This document shows positions 1-12,623 of a stretch of DNA of 64,000 nucleotides, piece after piece. The notes beneath the pieces were generated by a model. It was not told the origin of the DNA, made no database searches, and saw only the letters and a program-made list of their open reading frames with translations. Every line of letters starts with the position of its first letter. Position 1 is the stretch's first letter. This DNA comes from Colocasia esculenta (lineage: Eukaryota > Streptophyta > Magnoliopsida > Alismatales > Araceae): assembly GCA_014218235.1 (NCBI GenBank), contig CM024763.1:88274244-88338243 (forward strand), read 5' to 3'. A program made the translations under genes and the position numbers.

Positions 1-761
1 AGACAGATAGACAGCCCAAGAGGACTATCCAGACGCTCGAGGATATGTTGAGGGCGTGTGTTCTGGATTGGAAGGATGATTGGGAGCGCCATTTACCTCT
101 AGTGGAGTTCGCATACAACAACAGTTTTCATGCGAGCATTGGTATGGCTCCATTTTAAGTATTGTATGGTAGGCCTTGTAGATCTCCTTTATGTTGGGAG
201 GAGACGGGTGATAGGCAGCTGATTGGTCCGGAGTTAGTATAGGAGACTTCGGATAAGGTTCAGTTGATTAGGAAGAGGCTTGTTGCGGCACAGGATAGGC
301 AGAAGAGTTATACCGACAACAGGAGGAAGGATTTAGAGTTCGAGGTAGGTGAGCGTGTTTTGAAGATTTCGTCTACTCGTGATGTAGTTAGATTTGGCAG
401 GCACAGTAAGTTAAGTCCTAGATTCATTGGCTCGTATGAGATTCTCAGACGATTGGGCAACGTGGCATATGAGCTAGCTTTACCACCAGCGTTAGCTAGT
501 GTTCATCCTTTTTTCCACATTTCTATGCTCAGGAGGTATGTCAGAGATCCATCTCATGTTATTAGCCACGAGCCAGTGGAGATCTAGCCAGATCTTTCTT
601 ATGTGGAGCAACTAGTAGCTATTCTTGACCGAAAGGTTCAGCACCTCCAGAACAAGAGCATTGCGTCGGAGAAAGTCTTGTGGCGCAACTTCTCGCGAGA
701 GGAGGCTACTTGGGAGCTTGAGGATGCAATGAAGAGGGAGTATCCTCAGTTGTTTGAGTAG
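1..761 (+). pseudogene. Ty3/gypsy element A: 3' end of pol (integrase C-terminus and chromodomain), decayed
   Basis: Read from base 3, the frame gives the end of a chromovirus integrase. It starts just after the DDE-region TDGQTER motif (TDRQPKRTIQTLEDML here), continues with WERHLPLVEFAYNNSFH, a GERV/LSPRFIGSYEIL block and the HPFFHISMLRRYVRDPSHV block, and ends in a chromodomain-like tail (VAILDRKVQHLQNKS, VLWRNFSREEATWEL) with a stop at 759-761. In-frame stops at 156-158, 240-242 and 585-587 inactivate it. The last two fall where related elements have Gln, so CAG to TAG is likely. Earlier domains lie left of the window. The arrangement fits a Tekay/Del-type chromovirus; the clade is inferred from block similarity, not from a tree. 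Confidence 0.88.
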
Positions 762-793
762 TGTCAGTCTAACTTCGAGGATGAAGTTTTCTT

Positions 794-806
794 AAGGGGG
801 AGAGGG
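794..806 (+). other. Polypurine tract of element A
   Basis: AAGGGGGAGAGGG directly precedes the LTR start TGTAAGGCCC and follows a TTCGAGGATGAAG block typical of chromovirus 3' ends. It is the plus-strand DNA primer site and shows that the following LTR is the 3' LTR of the element whose pol ends at 761. The same PPT-LTR junction occurs in reverse at 36053-36069 in element E. Confidence 0.85.
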
Positions 807-3735
807 TGTAAGGCCCTATATTTTTACTCTCATATATAGGTGTTAAACTGTACTTATGTATGTGTGAGAATGTGTATATAAATTATTTTTAGTCTTGTTG
901 TAAATATGTATGTGTATATTATGTATATTAAGAAATGCATTGCATAGATGATATTATACTAAGAATATACATTGTAAATGGTACATAACTATGTGGTGTA
1001 TATAGAATTTTCTGCAGTTTTAAGTTTAGTTCTGGCGACCAGTAGACGTCAAAATATGTGGACGCTGGGAGACCAATAGACGTCAAAATATGTGGACGCC
1101 GACCCCAAGTCAGCGGCCACATCGATGGACGCTAACCCAGTATAGACGGCCAGTGATCTGGACGTTTATCTCCCAGATCTGTTGCGATCTCAGATCCGGA
1201 AATGCCTCTGGAAAATGTGCCCTTGATTTAGGGAAACCGTCCCCAACGGTAACCCAACCTTACTCTCTTTGCGTCTCCGACCCTTAGCCTATAAAATACC
1301 CAGATTCCGACTGGAGATGACCCTTTTGACTCTTGGGTCAAAAACCCTTTTTTTTCTGTGCAAAACCTGTTTTGGAACCCTTAGATCCGGCGACTGGCGA
1401 CTTCCTTCGGCAGTCTTCAACGACAAAAGAGGAGTCAATACATGCGGGAACGACTTCCCCACACTGGAGTACAGAGGAGATCAACAGAAAATCTGGATAA
1501 AGAGTGTTTTGAAGGCTCTTTGGCACAGGCCGAGGAGGGCTTCTCCGACCAAATTCGAAGAGTAGAGATTTTAGCCAAGGCAAGTAACCTACTCACATCA
1601 TCCCTACATGTGTCCAATATGTCCCAAGATTTTTACAGATTTTCTCGAGTCCTGGAAACCCCCCATTCAAATGATTTTCTTATGTGCAGTTTGTGTTTCG
1701 CACAGACGGGATATTAACGGCATGATCCCCTGCCATTAATATCATGAGTTGACGGCATTATTTGTTGCCGTTAACCTGCTAGACGGCCATTCCTTAGCCG
1801 TTAAGTTCGTCAGTCTGTAACAGTTTGCAGATCTGACCTTTATAAACTATTCTCCGAAGTTTTTCGCATGAGGATATGATAAATTTTATGTGTTATGTAA
1901 TACGAGTATGAGATCATGTTGCATAATTTCCGTGAAAATTTTACTTAAGGCTGTAATTATAAGAATTTCAAAAATGCATGATAAATAGGTTTTGAGCATT
2001 CCCATTTACTGTTTGTATGATCCCTGTAAAAATTTAAATGTAAGAAAATTTCTGTGACATGTACATTGATATCAGAACTTACTGTTAAAATTTGGTAGTT
2101 TTCTGATGACTGTATAGTTTACTAGATTTTTTGACATAAAAATAGTAAGCATGATTAATTAGTGTAGGAATTTTAATAAATAGTGCGAAAATAGTTAAAT
2201 CCTCAAAATTTGTAATATGGTTAGTATTGTCAGTATGCATGTATAGCGTGTACTATAGATCTGAATGATGTCTACTATAGAAATTGGGTTACTTTAACTT
2301 AGATAATATCACTGTTTGAATTTTGTTAAATAGTATATATTCCAAAAATTTGAAAATTCGTATATGTGATCTGTGAATAGTAAATGACATGTGGTTAAAT
2401 TTCATGCAAATTGGATAACTGTGGACACTGAGTTCTACATTTCATGTAAAATGATTACATTATTATATGCATGTTTAGTATAAATTCTGTTAAATCAGTT
2501 AATTAGTATAATTAGTGTTAAAATGGCTGATGTGAACTCTGGTAACAGTAATACCATGTTAGGTGATACTGAAGTAAGAAAATGTGTGAGTACCGAATGC
2601 ATATAAGAATTTTATGTTATTTGTGTGTTAAACCAATTAGAAAAATGTGAAAAATGTGCCAAGGGTGACACTGCTACCTAGAGGGCTGTGGAACTGTACT
2701 GTGGTAAAGTCCCCATGGGAAAGTTCATATGTGTGATGTCCCATGGGCATTGGGATTAAATCCTGGAGGCGAACAAGTATTGCTGGTTAGGGTGGAGAGT
2801 ACTTCTCCCGGTTCTGCATAGTAACTAAGATCTATCATTGTATTGCCTAGGTGATAGATGTGTGTATAATGTGATTAGTGTGTGTCCTTCTATGGTGGTT
2901 TGGGCTATGTGTCACGGCATATAAAAACGTGAACTCGTGTTAATGAAAGTGCATGTGCAAATCGTGAAACTAGAGAAATTAAGCATGTGTTGTTTTAGTC
3001 CCTTGTGACAACATGTAAAATGTTAATCTTATATACTAATGTTTTCGTTCATAATAAATAGCCAGTTTCATGTGTATAAACATGTTATCCATGTGCTAAT
3101 CATTAGAAAATCCATGATAGAAATGATTTGTTGTTAAGATGAAAATCTCCATGTTTAGTTTAGTTTTCATTTAACATGTGAATATGATAAATTGATCTAT
3201 TAATAGTTGTGTAGAAAACATGTTTAGGCTTCAAATTGACAAATAGCAACCCATGCCATCTACATGTATGTTTAGTGTGTTTAGTGTTACTTGTTGAGTT
3301 CTTTTGAACTCATCCTTGCTTCGGTGTATAGGTGTTGAGACTACTTCTTCCGAGGAGATTGTTAGGAGCGACTCAGAGCGAGAGTAGTGTACCTTGGTGG
3401 ATTGACATTGTACTTCATTTCATAAGTATGTAATGAGAGACTCTACGTAGTCTCATATGGATAATGTGGTTATTTCAGAAAAGTTGTGGACATTATATTT
3501 ATTTTATATTCTCAGTTATTTCATGTTAATTTCTTTTCCTCTATATGGACTGTGGATAAATGTGGATGATGGAATAAGATGGCTTTCAGTTCTTTATATT
3601 CCGCTGTCATATGTTATGTATTTATATACGTTTCAACCTAATATACAATAGTTGGGTAAATGTCCCACTGTAGCGACGTTTGTTATATCGATGAGGGTTG
3701 GTATAACCGTACCGGTATAAGAAGGGTCGTTACAG
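807..3735 (+). repeat. 3' LTR of gypsy element A (2.9 kb)
   Basis: It begins TGTAAGGCCC after a polypurine tract and ends GGGTCGTTACA. Its last 60 bp (GGTTGGTATAACCGTACCGG and surroundings) match the ends of solo LTRs S1 and S2 and, in reverse, both LTRs of E, so all four belong to one family. The next bases, GGGTA, interrupt a B-type LTR, so A inserted into the 5' LTR of B1 and GGGTA is the right copy of its target-site duplication. The left copy is outside the window. A TATA-like box, a leader block ending AAGGCAAGT and a GACGCC-rich stretch lie in the first kilobase. The AT-rich remainder shows nothing coding. Confidence 0.88.
1290..1298 (+). promoter_or_regulatory. Candidate TATA box in the LTR of A
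   Basis: TATAAAATA lies about 480 bp into the LTR, upstream of the conserved leader block (about 1320-1590). Plant gypsy promoters sit in the LTR, so this is a plausible core promoter for A. It is inferred from motif and position only. Confidence 0.4.
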
Positions 3736-3963
3736 GGTATGCCCTAAGTAGTTGTACTTTTCTCTTGGACATGTAATAATGTATTGAGATAATGTAAATG
3801 AGTGTGAGTACATGTACTTTCTTGTATCTTATACTCTTGTGGTTTGTCTTTTATATTCTTATTGGGCACATGTGAGAGTTATCCCTTATGAGACTTCGGT
3901 CCGTTCGCGGGAGGCAGACTAGATATGAAGCCTTTTCGGGCATAAGTATCTATGGTTGCTACA
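3736..3963 (+). repeat. 5' LTR remnant of element B1
   Basis: This is the last 228 bp of a B-type LTR. GGGTATGCCCTAAG, CGGTCCGTTCGCGGGAGGC and the terminal CTACA correspond, in reverse, to the 21538-21760 end of the B2 LTR. It is followed by GT and a primer-binding site. The upstream part of this LTR was displaced leftwards by the insertion of A. Confidence 0.75.
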
Positions 3964-3965
3964 GT

Positions 3966-3977
3966 TGGTATCAGAGC
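3966..3977 (+). other. Primer-binding site of B1 (initiator tRNA-Met type)
   Basis: TGGTATCAGAGC complements the 3' end of initiator tRNA-Met, two bases after the LTR end. It defines B1 as a plus-strand LTR element whose internal region starts here. Confidence 0.85.
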
Positions 3978-5405
3978 ATGGTCCAGTTAGAATATGAAAA
4001 GACATTAAGGTTACAATGTCCTAAAACATAGTTTAATGCCCATTGCTGGTAGTATGTCTGCGTTTATGTGTGGTTTCCACGTGAGTTTTTGGTGTGTAAA
4101 TTGTTTGCATGTGTAGGTAAGATTGGCAGTTGCTAGTGAGTTGTATAGAGTTGGTGTGGTTAGTAGGAGTATAGTTTATGTGGTTATATCAGTATGCTAG
4201 GTTGTGGCAGAAAGGTATGATTGTGTAGAGGTTCTTAACTATGGGAAATTGAAGGAATTGGTAAGTCAGTTGTGATATTCTGCAAAGGTAGAATTGTTTT
4301 TTGTGAAGGATATGATTTGGTGTAATGAAAGAGTTTGTTTTGCAAAATAGAGAATCGACATAGACATGTATATGGTAATGGTTGTGTAAACAGAATTTGC
4401 TATGGAGTTAACAGTGTGATAGAGTTACAATGGGAATAATGTCGTAATGTGGGACAATGTTGTGTTAAAGATTGTTAGATGTAAAGGATTGCGATTGAGA
4501 AACTTAGTAGAGGTAACTGATATGTTTGAGATTTGTGTTAGTAAGTATTGAGAAGTAGTTCACATGATAATGTGATTAGTGATATGGAAGATTTTAGATG
4601 ATTAAGTGATTCAGATCAATTTCAAATGAGGTATTAGTAAGCAGATAGTAGTTTTGAATGGCAGTTTGTGGCCGTTAGCAGAAGCATTTGTTAGATGTGG
4701 TAGTGTTATAGAAAGATTTTGCGATATTATGAGATATTCAATATAATGCAATAGTTGAGGATTAGTAATGAGTAAGCAGAGGGCAATTTTGAATGACGAT
4801 TTACTATTGTTAGCAGAAACATTGGTTATGTATTGCAGTGTTACAAAAAGAGTTTGTGCTATTTTGTAGAGGTGTTCAGTATATGGTAATAGTTAAGGTA
4901 AGGTAATAAGTGATGAGCAATGTTATGATTTTAAGAATTTGGAATTAGGATTTCTCAGTGAAAAGGATCAGACAGGGAAGGTAAGTCAGTTGGGAAAACA
5001 AATAAGAAATGTCAAGTTGCGTAGAATAAAAAAATAGAGGGTGAAAGAATAAGAGTTTTGTAAATAATCAGAGAGTTTGGGGGTAGTTGATACTAATGAA
5101 TATATCATAGCAGTGGTGTTGGTAGTCATTAAGAGTGAAATGATATTGCAAGATAATTAGAAGAACAACTATTGAGATTGTGAGATAGCAGTATGGATTA
5201 CAAGGATCAGGAAGGTCAAGTTATTGCATTTAAGGAAACTAGTATTTGTATTGCAGGTTTGGTAGTGTTCCAGTGAAAGGTAAATATATGTTAAGCAATG
5301 TTATAGTATGAATTAGAAAGTTTAAATCCAGTGAGATTAGTCAGATGACAGAATAATAAAAGAAAGCACTTCACAAAAGATCATGTTGTGTTTAATGCAG
5401 CTGGT
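3978..5405 (+). mobile_element. Internal region of B1, left part, no coding seen
   Basis: This purine-rich, AT-rich DNA between the B1 primer site and the LINE insertion has no reading frame resembling gag or pol. It contains a diverged tandem duplication (about 4632-4900) and scattered GTAAGTCAGTTG boxes (4261, 4981). With the right part (11235-12623) the LINE-free interior is only about 2.85 kb, so B1 looks like a non-autonomous element. Extreme decay of a coding interior cannot be excluded. Confidence 0.6.
4632..4900 (+). repeat. Diverged tandem duplication, two units of about 135 bp
   Basis: Both units share, in order, AGTAAGCAGA, a TTTTGAATG block, a GTTAGCAGAA block, a GTGTTA block, a GATAT/GTGTT-CAGTATA block and ATAGTTRAGG. 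Identity by eye is about 70 percent. It lies in the non-coding interior of B1. Confidence 0.5.
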
Positions 5406-5416
5406 AGTAAATTTAA
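5406..5416 (+). repeat. Left target-site duplication of LINE L1p
   Basis: AGTAAATTTAA is repeated exactly at 11224-11234, directly after the A-rich tail. It bounds the LINE at both ends and shows insertion by target-primed reverse transcription into B1. Confidence 0.85.
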
Positions 5417-5600
5417 TGTTAAAGTTAAAATAACTCCATTACATGCTAACGAAGAGGTGATTGGTTGAAGGTTATTCAAGAGGTACAGGAGTCTCTCTCT
5501 CTCTGGTTTTCTAGAGAGAGAAGCTCTGTGTCTGGAGTTTAGGGTTGGTCTACTACCACCGCCCTCGTGGGGGCTGGCGGCCACCTAGGCTGGCCTTGCC

Positions 5601-6902
5601 ATGGCGGCTCCTACACTAGAAGATGCTCCTGGTTCTTCTGAAGGCCGCAAGACTTAAGCTCAGATGATCGCTATCTCCAAACCTCAACCGGTGATTCATA
5701 TAGGCGTGAAGCCTGCAAGTTTTACTGATCAAGGTGAACCGACCACTTTTTTCTCCAGGGAGGAGCTATTACTCTCCACTAAGCCTTTGCAATTGGCCAT
5801 TATTGCAAGATGCTCCTACGGACGCTGCTCTATACCTGAGTTAAAGTCTTGTCTTGCCCAGCGTTTGGATCTTAAGAAGGATTTCATCGTCAGCATACTG
5901 CACCATCGTCATTTATTGTTCAGGTTTGAAGATCAAGAAGACTTTTTGGAGGTGATCTTGAGGAGGAGTTTGTTCATTAAAGGCCTCCTTTTTCGTTTCT
6001 TTAGATGGGAGCCATGCTTTGATTTTGATTCAGATCCTACCTTGATCCCGGTGTGGGTTGGATTCCCCTTGCTACCTGTTAATTTTTATTTCAATGACTA
6101 TCTCAAATCCATCGCTGGCAATCTTGGTCATGTCCTGCGTATTCATGAATCTACTAGTGCTCTTACTCAGACACAAGAAGCTCTTGTTTGTGTGGAGATG
6201 GATATCAAAAATCCTAGACATGATAGGATTTAGATCAGCTATGATAAGGAAGATTTTTGGAAATCTGTGAACTACCATCGCATCCCTCCTTTATGTTCTT
6301 TCTGTCGCAAGATAGGGCATAAAGAAGCTAATTGCAACAAGAAGCATAAGAAGAATATCCATGTGCCGCCATCAGAAGCCCCTCTATCTAAGGCGCCAAA
6401 ACCCTTACCTACCAAGCAACTATGGCGTAAGAAGAACCAAGACCCTCCTGCGCTGTTGATGGCTACAAAAAATAGATTTGATGTGTTGGCTGATGTAGAA
6501 GAGGAGGAACAGGTCCCTGCCCTAGCAGCTGTGCCTCTTGTTATTCTAGTTTCTTCTGTTAATACCGAAGCACGAGTCTAGCCTCACGTCGTCCACCACA
6601 ACGTGCATGCTTCTGTGCATGCGATTGACAGCATTAAAAGCGGCCAACATCATTACGATCCATGTACTTCTCGATATCAAATTTTACTGCCGCCAATAAC
6701 GGACCTCTCATGTCCTCCTGGTGAGTTACCCGTTCCCAGCCAACTGGAGAATTTATTAAATTCTTTTGAGCAGGCCTCCTCCTTAGATGGAAAGTGTCTT
6801 CCTCCTAATGAAGCCAAGAGCCAGACAGAAAATATGGAAAATGATGGTTGTAATAATCACATTAACAAAGAGCATGCTCAAAATAGTTCAGTGGCACAAT
6901 AG
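5601..6902 (+). pseudogene. L1p ORF1: DUF4283-type RNA-binding protein with CCHC knuckle, three nonsense codons
   Basis: One frame runs from ATG 5601 to 6902 with stops at 5655-5657, 6231-6233 and 6579-6581 and no frameshift. The N-terminal two thirds read as the plant L1 ORF1 domain (EPTTFFSREELLLSTKPLQL, the FRFFRWEPCFDFDSDPT block, VWVGFPLLPVNFYF). A CCHC knuckle follows (CSFCRKIGHKEANC, about 6294-6336) and then a low-complexity tail. In this family ORF1 coats LINE RNA and forms the retrotransposition particle. The start was chosen because MAAPTLEDAPGSSEGRKT leads straight into the conserved AQM block. Confidence 0.85.
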
Positions 6903-7030
6903 GCTAGCATTGACAATTATTCGATGCCCTCTATATCGTTTTCTAAAGATGGGAGGCTCGAACACTTGGGGGGTGTTCACACCAGATCTAAGGCTAAGGC
7001 TGTGGTTACCTCATCTAGCTACTGTTCCTC

Positions 7031-10000
7031 ATGACTTGTTCTTCTATTATTTGGAATATTCAGGGTATTGCTAATCCTACCTCCAGGAGACACCTTCGTC
7101 AGCTTTGTCGTAGGCATCGTCCTATGTTTGTTGCTATTTCAGAACCGATGATCCCTTTTGATCGAGCTGCTGATCTTTGTAAATCTCTTAAGGTGCATGA
7201 TGTTGCTGGTAATGATGTTGAGGACTCAAAGATATCGGTGCTATGGTAGGAGGAAGCTAATCTTCAGATTTCCCACAGTTCTAACCAACATATTACTTTG
7301 GCCTATAAACGTGGGGATGTTACTTGCTGCTTCATTACTATTGTTTTTTCTTCTTGCAACTACAGAAACCGACAGATCCTTTTTCAAGATCTCCTATCCT
7401 TTGCCCCTTAGGTTTCTGTCCCGTGGCTTGTGGGTGAGGATTTCAATTGCATCTCTGAGCCCTCTGAGACAAGTGGTGGAATTTTCTCCAATATTAATTC
7501 CATGATTGATTTTAATGCCTTTATTTCTGCGTCTTCTTTGGTTGATGCTGGTTATGTTGGCTCTCCATTTACTTGGTCTAATAATCGTCTGGGTTTGACT
7601 ACTATGAAGGCACGGTTGGACAGGGTTATGCTTTCATCTGACTGGGCAAACTCCTAACCTGATCTCTCTGTTGTTCACCTCTCTAGGGGCCCCTCGGACC
7701 ATGCTCCTCTTCTATTATCAGTGAAGAATATCATTAAAGCTCATACTCTCTATGTTTTCCAATCTATGTGGGTGACTCATCACACTTTCATGGATGTGGT
7801 TAGAAGTGGCATTCTACTGAGTGCTTGCACCCAAACCCCTTGGTTAAGTTGCAATTTAAATTGAAGTCCTTGAAGACCTCTCTTAAGGCTTGGAATGTTA
7901 CAACTTTCGGTGATATCCATCATAATATCAAGGATGCTGAGATGGAAGTTATTACTACAGAACAAATCTTTGACACTGCCCCTAGCAGTGCAATAGATCT
8001 GCCATTCATTTGGCTCAGGCGCATCTTAAGCATGCTCAATGCTGTGAAGAAATCTTTTAGTGTTAAAAAGCCAGGTTGCAGTGGTTGGATAATGGTGATA
8101 GATATACTTCTTTCTATCATACGGTGGTCCAAGGTAATAGACGCAGGAATTATATTCACAGGCTCACGATTGATGATAGTGATAATTGGTGTGATGACCA
8201 AGCTACCTTGAGGGACGCTGCTGCTCGGTATTTTCACAATCTTCTTTCATCAGATGTTTATGCCATTGATAATACTCTCCTTCAGGTCATTCCCAATCTG
8301 ATTACCCCTACTCAGAATGATCGACTTTGTACTCCCCCTTCTTTGGAAGAAGTTAAGAATGTTGTCTGGGCCATGAATGGCAACAGTGCTCCTGGCCCTG
8401 ATGGTTACTCAAGGAATTTTTATACAACTTGCTGGGATATTGTTGGCGTGGATGTCTTTGAGGTTGTCAAAGCTTTCTTTAGAGGCTTTCCTCTTCCTTG
8501 TGGGATTACCTCAATGGTTATTACTCTGATTCCCAAAGTTAATAATCCTACATCCTTTGCTGATTACCGCCCCATTAGCTTATGCAACTTCTGTCACAAA
8601 ATCATATCCGGAGTTCTTTGTGACCGCCTTACTGATATTCTACCACAAATTATCTCTGAGGAGCAGGGTGCCTTTGTTAAGGGTTGCTCCATTATTGATA
8701 ATGTGGCTCTTGTTAGATGCCTGGTTAAGGATCTGGGTCATAAGGTTAGGGGTCACAACATGATTTTCAAGCTTGATATGATGAAGGCCTATGATCGTGT
8801 TGAATAGGAATTTCTATTTACCGTTCTTCGTAAATTTGGTTTTTGCAACAAATTTATCTCGTATGTGGGCATGCTGATCTCAAATTGTTGGTTTTCTGTA
8901 CTTTTTAATGGCCATCAAGTTGGTTATTTTAAATCTTCCAGGGGCCTCAGGCAGTGAGATCCTATTGCACCGGCTCTCTTTATCATTATGGAGGAGGTTC
9001 TTAGCAGGGGTCTTCGACACCTTCTTCACTCTGGCGCCCGTAAACCTTTTGCAGGTCCCAGAGCTTGTTCACCTATCTCTCACTTATTGTATGTTGATGA
9101 TACGTTGGTATTCACTAATGGGCATGCTACCAATATTTCAGTCCTCCTCAAGTCCCTTGAAGCATATAAACTGTCCTCTGGTCAGAAAATCAACAAGAGG
9201 AAGAGTCATTTTATCCTGTCCAAAAAAGCTCCTAGTGGCATTGCGATTAAAGTCGAGTATTATTGGTTATTCCCTACAATCTGGATCCCTTAACTATCTT
9301 GGGGTAACTCTTAAAGAAGGTCGGGTCAGAATTTCAGACTTCAAGTTCTTATTCGAAAAGATTAGCAGGAAACTATGTAGCTGGAAATCCAAGTTTTTAT
9401 CCCAGGCAGGCCGGGTTATTCTTATAAATGCAGTGCTCAATTCCATCCCCATCTACACTGCCACAGCTTCTATTCTTCCAAAAGGTGTCATTCGCCTTCT
9501 TGAGAGGGTGTTTGCTTCTTTCTTTTGGAGTGGGTTGGATGGTATCCAGTGTCGCCACTGGGTTCCTTGGTCAGTTATTCAGCGTCCCACTGTTGAGGGA
9601 GGACTGGGAGTCAGAAGTCTTTGGTATATCCAGCTATCTTTGGATACTAAATACCTTTGGAATATCTATCATGGGAATTCTCTTTGGGCCCGGTATGCTA
9701 GAATGAAGTCCCTCCCGATGTACCTAGAAACATTTTTACCACTGTTAATGATCTTATCACTGTTAACACTAGGTGGCTGCTGGGCAATGGTAGGACTATT
9801 GATTTCTTTCACGACTCTTGGGCTGGGAAAAGACCTCTGGGACTCTCCTTAGACGATCCCAACACTGCCCCTCATGTTTTGGTGCGTGAAGTTCTCACTG
9901 ATGATAATCACTATTTTTGGCGGTTGTTCCCTGTTATCTAGACATTAAGACAGATTCAGATTCATGAAGAGGAGGATAAGTGCATCTGGTCCCCTACTAA

Positions 10001-11117
10001 TGATGGTTCCTTTACTTCTAAATCTGCTTACAATCTTTTGCGGCCTCGTCGTGTTCATAGACTACCTTTAGCTAAAATTTGGAATCGTAGTTTCACCAAT
10101 AAAGCAACCCTTTTCTACTGGAAAATTATCAACAGAGCTGTCCCGATTGATTCCAGAAGTTCTGACCAAGGTATTCAGATTGTATCTAAATGTTCGTGTT
10201 GCAACAACCCGCGGTATCAAGACATCTATCACCTTTTCCTTAGGAATGATATTACTGCTAGTCTGTGGACTTGGTTCTCGTCTTTCCTAGCCTGTCCAAT
10301 AATGCCCAATAATCACTTCACCTCCTGGTGCTGGATAAATATTCAACAATTTAAAATCTCATCACCTTTTGGTTTCATTGCCATCTATGGCATTATTCTA
10401 ATCACTTGGGAGATTTGGAGGGAAAGATGCAGAAGAAGATTTGAGCTCATTACTCGGCCCAGAAGGAGGATCATTGATAACATTGTATTCTTGATCTCCC
10501 ATGCCATCCAAAGTGAAATATTTAAGATTTCACCTTCTGCCAACTAGGTGACTATCATCAATTCATTTGGCTTCTCCTTCAATTGTCATCATGCTACATT
10601 CAAATTAGTCCGGTGGATACCGCCTATACATGGCATTTGTCTCAATGTTGATGGAGCCTCTAAAGGTAATCCGGGAACCAGTGGAGGTGGTGGCTATTTT
10701 AGAAATGCCAAAGGTGATATTCTACTAGCCTTTGCTTTTCACTATGGTTATGGAACTAGTCTTCAGACTGAGGTTCGAGCTCTTCATGATCGTCTCCAGT
10801 TGGCGGACGAATTTGGCCTTCGTGTCTCTAACATCTTCTCTCATTCTTCCACTCTTGTTAGTTCCATCCACTCCACATCTCCGCTAGGATGGCAATGCTG
10901 TAGATGGTGGAGTTCTGCACTGGTTATTTTATAGAAGCATGCTTCTATTATCTCTCATGTCTTTCGTGAGGCGAATCAGGTGGCTGATGCGTTGGCATCT
11001 CTAGGTTGTATGGAAACTACTAATAGGATCTTTACCTCTTTATCCACGCTACCACATGTTGTTAGAGGCCCAGCGGTCCTTGATAAGACTAGTTTACGCA
11101 ATGTTCGCATAGGGTAG
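7031..11117 (+). pseudogene. L1p ORF2: endonuclease, reverse transcriptase and RNase H, multiply broken
   Basis: The frame opens SIIWNIQGIANPTSRRHLRQ, the start of an APE-type endonuclease. Later blocks are GEDFNCIS (about 7434), SDHAPLLL (7697), the RT entry SAPGPDGYSRNFY (8388), LIPKVNNPTSFADYRPISL (8530), FKLDMMKAYDRVE (8765), catalytic LLYVDDTLVF (9086-9115), the zf-RVT region (10080-10290) and an RNase H domain (LNVDGASKGNPGTSGGGG, about 10643). Stops and frameshifts occur at several points, including TAG after DRVE (8805) where related elements have Trp. The second RNase H Asp block (ETDSL in relatives) reads SHSSTL, so that acidic residue is lost. The product would nick target DNA and copy LINE RNA; this copy cannot. 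Confidence 0.88.
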
Positions 11118-11223
11118 CTCTCTCTCTTCAGGGGTATGCCCTGTAGTTTTGTAATTTTATCATTCACTTTATAAAATTTTTGGGACAGGTTTTCTGTTCC
11201 CTTCTACCAGGAAAAAAAGAAGA

Positions 11224-11234
11224 AGTAAATTTAA
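11224..11234 (+). repeat. Right target-site duplication of LINE L1p
   Basis: AGTAAATTTAA follows the A-rich tail and is identical to 5406-5416. Confidence 0.85.
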
Positions 11235-12623
11235 AGTTGAGTGTTGTTGATCAAAAGAGAGGATGAGTATAATAGATTATAAAGTGATTACAGTCAAAAA
11301 GTTAAGATAATGTGCAGTAAGAGTTTATGTGGCAGTATAGAATCAGTAATTCAATGGAACAAAGGTATTCTTTCAATAGAGTAATTTCAAAATTTGACGT
11401 GATAGCAGAGACAAGTTGGTTAAGGAATAAAGGACAGATAAGATTATGGCAGGATAGAGAAGAAAGGGTAAGTAATGAGTAAAGTTGGAAATTTTTGAAG
11501 TCAATGAATTGTAGAATGTAAACAGCAAGGTTTGATCAGTTGAGTAGAGAAGACTTTGGAGTCAATTAGTAGAGAATTGAAAGAGTTGGACAAAGTTAAT
11601 GGCAGAGCATGTATAGTGTTGGTTGGGTAGTTGTAGTCTATAACAAGGGAGAATACAGTGTCACAGCAGTATGGATGAGTTACTTTGAAAAGCTATAGAT
11701 TCAGTTTGATTGGTCAGCTACATTGTAATTTACAGTGAACAGAAAAGAGCAGAGTATGATAGTGATAGTATGACAGAATTCAGAACTCAAGTATGTAGTA
11801 CAAATGGAAGTGAAATAGAATTGAAGTGTTACAGAAAGTAGTCCAGAAATTCATGTATTTTCTTCCAATGATAATTGAATATGTGTTTCAGGTTCCTAAC
11901 AAATGGTTTTGGTAAGCAGATAAAGTCAGAGTTGAGTTCAGCCAGAGTCAGAATGGTAGCAGAAATGGAAAGGATTGGCAGTAATAATGAGAACAAAATT
12001 TGTAAAGTATTTTATGTAATCAGAGCGGCACAGTGGAAGCATGAAAGATTTACAGCCCATGGTGCTAAATAAAAAGGCAGTGGTTTTTGAGAAGGATTGA
12101 CAGTTCAGGATATGAATAAAGTAAGGCAGACTTACAATTAGCAATGATAAACAAATGAAAGAACAACAATGGCAAGTCAGTACCAAGAGGTAATGGATCA
12201 AAAGATGACTTAGTGTAGCAGAACAATCATAGATAGTAGTTTATGATAAAAGGTTTACAGTTAGTAGGACATCACAAAAAGGAATGTTGCAGACACAACT
12301 AAGAAAATGTGGTGGTAGGTTGAGTTCAAGGAGATAAAGTGCTAATGGAAGGATAGAGTGGCTTCAGTTGTAATGTGAAAGAAGGGAATATTGAATCAGT
12401 TAGAGTAGAGAAGCTGTGTAATGAATCAAAGAGTAAAGAAAGCAGAATGAGCAAAGGAATGAACATAACAGATCAGTTAGAGTAGAATGGTTTGAAAGGC
12501 AAGTGCAAAAGAAATGAATCATTTCATATTTGTGAGTAACATTATTTCTTTTTAGGTGGTAGTCCGACTTACCATAGTTTCTTTTGATTGTCAAGGCCGA
12601 CATTCTTTTTTAGGTGGTAGTAA
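11235..12623 (+). mobile_element. Internal region of B1, right part, no coding seen
   Basis: AT- and purine-rich sequence resuming B1 after the LINE. No gag or pol block is recognisable in any frame. Near its end a 19-bp motif, TTTCTTTTTAGGTGGTAGT (12545-12563), recurs at 12603-12621 with one T more in its T-run, immediately before the 3' LTR. Confidence 0.55.
12603..12623 (+). other. PPT position of B1, not polypurine
   Basis: TTCTTTTTTAGGTGGTAGT plus AA precedes the LTR start TGTAACATCG. B2 has the equivalent motif at the same place (23827-23845, minus strand). The usual G-rich purine run is absent in both. A second copy of the motif lies 58 bp upstream in B1. Confidence 0.55.

Larger units (their letters stand above)
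5417..11223 (+). mobile_element. L1-type LINE L1p, 5.8 kb, complete but inactive
   Basis: A plant L1 retroelement with a CT-rich 5' UTR (about 5490-5530), ORF1 (5601-6902), ORF2 (7031-11117), a short 3' UTR and an A-rich tail (11212-11223), flanked by an 11-bp exact duplication. Both ORFs carry several lesions. It sits inside B1, so it is younger than B1. Protein blocks are similar in kind to LINE L1m on the other strand, but the two differ throughout. Confidence 0.92.

Noticed and set aside
3457..3651. 64-codon hydrophobic ORF in the LTR of A
   Set aside because: AT-rich LTR sequence near the 3' end; homologous positions in S1 and S2 do not keep the frame.
3736..3740. Treating 807-3735 as a solo LTR with its own TSD
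   Set aside because: GAGGG before and GGGTA after do not match, and a PPT with upstream pol shows it is the 3' LTR of A.
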